Assembly (NCBI RefSeq): GCF_023544465.1
Contig: NZ_JALPVL010000005.1
Location: 248,001-312,000, forward strand
Length of the DNA stretch: 64,000 bases
Source of the DNA: Paractinoplanes maris
GTDB taxonomy: Bacteria; Actinomycetota; Actinomycetes; Mycobacteriales; Micromonosporaceae
Reading direction: 5' to 3'
The position numbers and the translations under genes were made by a program. The notes beneath the pieces are model-generated. The model saw only the letters and a list, made by a program, of their open reading frames with translations. It did not search any database and was not told where the DNA came from. Below, one piece after another: positions 61,925 through 64,000 of the stretch. Position 1 is the first letter of the stretch. Every line of letters begins with the position of its first letter.

Positions 61925-63256
61925 TCACCTGGCGGTGACCTCCGCCGTCTCGTCGTTCGCGGGCAGCGAGTCCATGAACGAGCTCACCGAGAACACGGCC
62001 CGGCCGGCTCCGGCCGGGCCGTACCCGGGCGGGCTGGACAGGCCGTTGGCGTCCATCACCGCGCGGTACGTCTCGAGCAGCCGCACGTGGTATTCCAACG
62101 GCGCGCCCTCCGGGTTCGACTTGCCCAGCGGGGTCGTCGGCTCCGGGCACCACGTGGTGAACCGCGGCGTGATGCCGCGCGACATGAAGTACTGCAGGCC
62201 CTCGGCGGTCGAGTCGATCGCCTCGTTCACGGTGGTGAAGCCGTGCGGCGCGGCCATCTCGACCCCGGCCACGAAGTTGGGGATCACGTTGCGCGGCCCG
62301 AAGACCTCGGCCGACTCGAGGATGCGGCGGTGCCACTCCGCGCGGCCCACGTAGCGCTCCTTGCCGGGGCAGTAGAGCTCGAACAGCTTCTTGTCCCACA
62401 CCTCGTAGTTGGGGTGATAGATCTGGATGCCGTAGTCCTTGAAGCGCTGGACGTCGGCCCGGGGCAGCGCCTGGGCCACCACCTTGCCGATCCACCGCCC
62501 GGGGAAGTGCTCCTCGATCGCCTGCGCGTACTGGCCGTAGAAGTCGGCCTCGGTCTTGCCGCCGACCTGCGAGGTGATGCTGCCGCCGGTCAGCGTGTAG
62601 GCCTGCGACGTGCGCGCGGTGTCGTGCTTGTCGATGATCGCGAGCGCCTCGAGGATCTCATCGACCGGCTTGACTCCGGTGTAGGGCCGACCGGCCGCCT
62701 TGTGCTGGCGCCAGTTGTGGTTGATGTCGCAGTACTGGCACTCCTCCTTGGCGCCGAAATACTGGCAGACCCGGAAGGCGGTCAGGTAGATCAGGTAGCC
62801 CCACTGGATCGTCGGGGCCACCTCCATCACCCGCTTGCCGTTGGCCAGCGTGTGCCGGTAGTAGTCGGGCATCGGGGGCAGCCCGACGTCGGCGATCGGC
62901 TTGCCGTCGAGGTAGAGGTGCATGACGCCGTCGTCGTCGGTCTTCACCCGGTACGGCGAGCTCGGGTTGATGCGGACCGACACGACCGTACGGCGGAAGT
63001 CATAGGGGCCGCCGGTGAGCACGATCTCCTCCGGCGGGCGGCGCAGCGCGGCCGTGCCCAGCTCGGGGAGCGTGCGGTGGTCGAACGAGAAGATGAAGTA
63101 CGACTTCGGCTTGACGTCGCCGTTCTCGTTGTCGGTCAACGCCGAGTCGTCGAACGCCAGCCCGCCGCGCAGCAGGTCCTCCTTGACGACGGCCTCCCGC
63201 GGAACATTCGGGAAACGTGCCATCAAGTCCTCGACGACATCGGTGCGTGACCGCAT
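61925..63256 (-). CDS. Radical SAM enzyme with CX8CX2C motif
   Basis: The 443-aa protein has a TIM-barrel-like radical SAM domain. The cluster motif reads CQYFGAKEECQYC, giving Cys164, Cys173 and Cys176 in a CX8CX2C spacing, unlike the standard CX3CX2C. Later stretches TLTGGSITSQVGG, IQIYHPNYEVWDKKLFELYC and NPEGAPLEYHVRLLETYRA fit a catalytic barrel end. The substrate is unknown. It is transcribed alone and followed by a terminator. Confidence 0.85.
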   Translation of the reverse strand: MRSRTDVVEDLMARFPNVPREAVVKEDLLRGGLAFDDSALTDNENGDVKPKSYFIFSFDHRTLPELGTAALRRPPEEIVLTGGPYDFRRTVVSVRINPSSPYRVKTDDDGVMHLYLDGKPIADVGLPPMPDYYRHTLANGKRVMEVAPTIQWGYLIYLTAFRVCQYFGAKEECQYCDINHNWRQHKAAGRPYTGVKPVDEILEALAIIDKHDTARTSQAYTLTGGSITSQVGGKTEADFYGQYAQAIEEHFPGRWIGKVVAQALPRADVQRFKDYGIQIYHPNYEVWDKKLFELYCPGKERYVGRAEWHRRILESAEVFGPRNVIPNFVAGVEMAAPHGFTTVNEAIDSTAEGLQYFMSRGITPRFTTWCPEPTTPLGKSNPEGAPLEYHVRLLETYRAVMDANGLSSPPGYGPAGAGRAVFSVSSFMDSLPANDETAEVTAR

Positions 63257-63360
63257 GGGCCCTCCTGATCAACAAACCAACCGCGACCTACCCCACCACA
63301 CTGCCGCCCCGCCCCCGGCACCTGCAAATGGATGCGCGATCAATCACTTACCGTACGAGG

Positions 63361-63651
63361 ATGGACGGCGAGGACGAACGCTACGTGCTCATCAAGGGAC
63401 GCCGGTGGCGCGCCACCGACCCGGCCATCCCCGAGGACGTCGGGGCCGTGCTGCGCAAGGCCCTGATGGCCGCCCGCCGCGACGTCGGCACGCTCAAGCG
63501 CGCGGGCGAGGACACCGCTCCGGCCCGGGCCCGCGTCCAGCTGGCCAAGGTGGCTCTGGGCGAGCGCGGGACGCCGTGGTGGGAGCAGTCCCTCGACGAG
63601 CGGCGGAAGCGGTGGGAGGAGGGGGTGCGGGCACTGGCGCCAGAACGATGA
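63361..63651 (+). CDS. Small conserved basic/acidic protein
   Basis: This 96-aa protein begins MDGEDERYVLIKGRRWRATD and has a helical Arg/Ala-rich middle, then ALGERGTPWWEQS and WEEGVRALAPER. Proteins of this kind occur widely in actinobacteria (often misannotated as biopolymer transporter Tol); the function is unknown. A TACCGT hexamer (63349-63354) lies 6 nt upstream of the ATG, so the transcript may be leaderless. Nothing else supportable lies between 63257 and 63360. Confidence 0.72.
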   Translation: MDGEDERYVLIKGRRWRATDPAIPEDVGAVLRKALMAARRDVGTLKRAGEDTAPARARVQLAKVALGERGTPWWEQSLDERRKRWEEGVRALAPER

Positions 63652-63823
63652 GCGCCACCCCGGCCGCGATCACTCCGGTGGCCAGCAGCGTGCGCCCGGT
63701 CAGCGGCTCGCCGAGGATCCACCAGCCCAGCACGACCGCGACGACCGGGTTGACGAACGCATAGGTGCCGGCGATCCGCGGCGCGACGTGGTCGAGCAGC
63801 CAGGTGTACGCGGTGCAGGCGAC
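63494..63823 (-). pseudogene. Truncated EamA/DMT-type transporter fragment
   Basis: Only the last two to three helices of an EamA (drug/metabolite exporter) protein remain. The sequence ACTAYTWLLDHVAPRIAGTY and the following NPVVAVVLGWWILGEPL match the conserved end of the second EamA repeat. Upstream of about 63823 the frame continues without similarity, so the other helices are missing. The minus-strand reading also runs into the plus-strand gene at 63361-63651 at its C-terminus. It appears to be a remnant, perhaps joined to unrelated DNA at about 63823. Confidence 0.6.
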
Positions 63824-63923
63824 CTGTCGGTGGAGGCGCTGGCCCGGGCGCGCGGCGTTCCGCGGCGCCGGCTGACCGACCTGGCCCTCCAGCGGGTTCG
63901 GGGCCTGCTGGATAATCGGCGGC

Positions 63924-64000
63924 GTGGCAAACATGGAAGCGACCAGGTCGCTGCGGTGGTACAGCGTGATCGCCGTGCTGGTCTTCGGCATAGTGCCCAC
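63924..64000 (+). CDS. Possible start of a membrane protein gene (cut by window edge)
   Basis: A GTG at 63924 (or ATG at 63933) opens a frame reading MEATRSLRWYSVIAVLVFGI to the window end, basic then hydrophobic as expected for a signal or first transmembrane helix. GATAAT at 63911-63916 sits 7 nt before the GTG, fitting a leaderless start. Only about 25 codons are visible, so this is tentative. Confidence 0.4.
   Translation, partial: MANMEATRSLRWYSVIAVLVFGIVP

Noticed and set aside
63830..63930. Plus-strand frame resembling the end of a regulator (DLSVEALARARG)
   Set aside because: It has no start within sight, no recognisable domain, and could be a chance reading in Arg/Ala-rich DNA.

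Overview
This window is very GC-rich, uses many GTG starts and ATGA start/stop overlaps, and carries lineage-typical genes: two SARP/AfsR-type regulators, CBM2-GH12 and GH43-AbfB secreted glycosidases, a DUF3455 protein, a class A PBP with a PASTA tail, a CsbD protein, and a SpoIIE/STAS partner-switch module. Together these point to a filamentous actinomycete, most likely Micromonosporaceae (Actinoplanes or Micromonospora-like). This is an inference from gene content, not a search result. No rRNA, tRNA, CRISPR array, insertion sequence or prophage was recognised. The window reads as an ordinary chromosome arm with accessory islands.

Layout. 1-5.0 kb: the tail of a decayed AraC-type regulator, a GAPDH gene, an HxlR regulator divergent from a metallo-beta-lactamase-fold/serine-hydrolase operon, a small nucleoside-deoxyribosyltransferase-like gene and a decayed alcohol dehydrogenase. 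5.0-10.2 kb: an EF-G paralogue with a hairpin-rich leader, then a MacB/FtsX-type ABC exporter under a GntR-TetR fusion regulator with a dense palindromic control region. 10.1-23.3 kb: a SARP-NB-ARC-TPR regulator, a small secreted protein, an enoyl-CoA hydratase, an ABC transporter with a GNAT gene, a WYL regulator/hydrolase pair, VanZ and SGNH proteins, and a coupled three-gene cassette of unknown function ending in a SAF-domain membrane protein. 23.3-26.4 kb: a tctCBA tricarboxylate transporter operon with a tiny ORF coupling tctC to tctB.

26.5-38.9 kb: a second SARP-ATPase regulator, a DrrAB exporter, a membrane-anchored trypsin-like protease, a haloperoxidase-like hydrolase, secreted proteins (DUF3455, DUF4232 lipoprotein, ricin-like), CsbD, a DUF3159 membrane protein and a GH43 glycosidase. 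Many of these end in strong hairpin terminators.

39.0-46.0 kb is the most interesting region. A three-gene operon encodes (i) a 1262-aa KAP NTPase - degenerate TIR-like - NB-ARC - TPR protein with internal membrane helices, (ii) a methyltransferase fused to an NTF2/SnoaL-like domain, and (iii) an AAA+ ATPase with an alpha/alpha-toroid-like N-terminus and altered Walker motifs. It looks like a STAND-type signalling or conflict system and is the best candidate for an undescribed system here.

46.1-64.0 kb: a CBM2-GH12 glucanase with an 18-bp perfect palindromic operator, a metallophosphoesterase, a lipid kinase coupled to a class A PBP, a 1-kb non-coding region with a 135-bp hairpin, a vanadium-haloperoxidase-like protein lacking the catalytic His, a 1358-aa hybrid kinase/SpoIIE phosphatase/RsbW-like protein coupled to a STAS antagonist, a Ser/Thr kinase, a membrane protein, a radical SAM enzyme with an unusual CX8CX2C motif, a small conserved protein and a truncated EamA transporter at the right edge.
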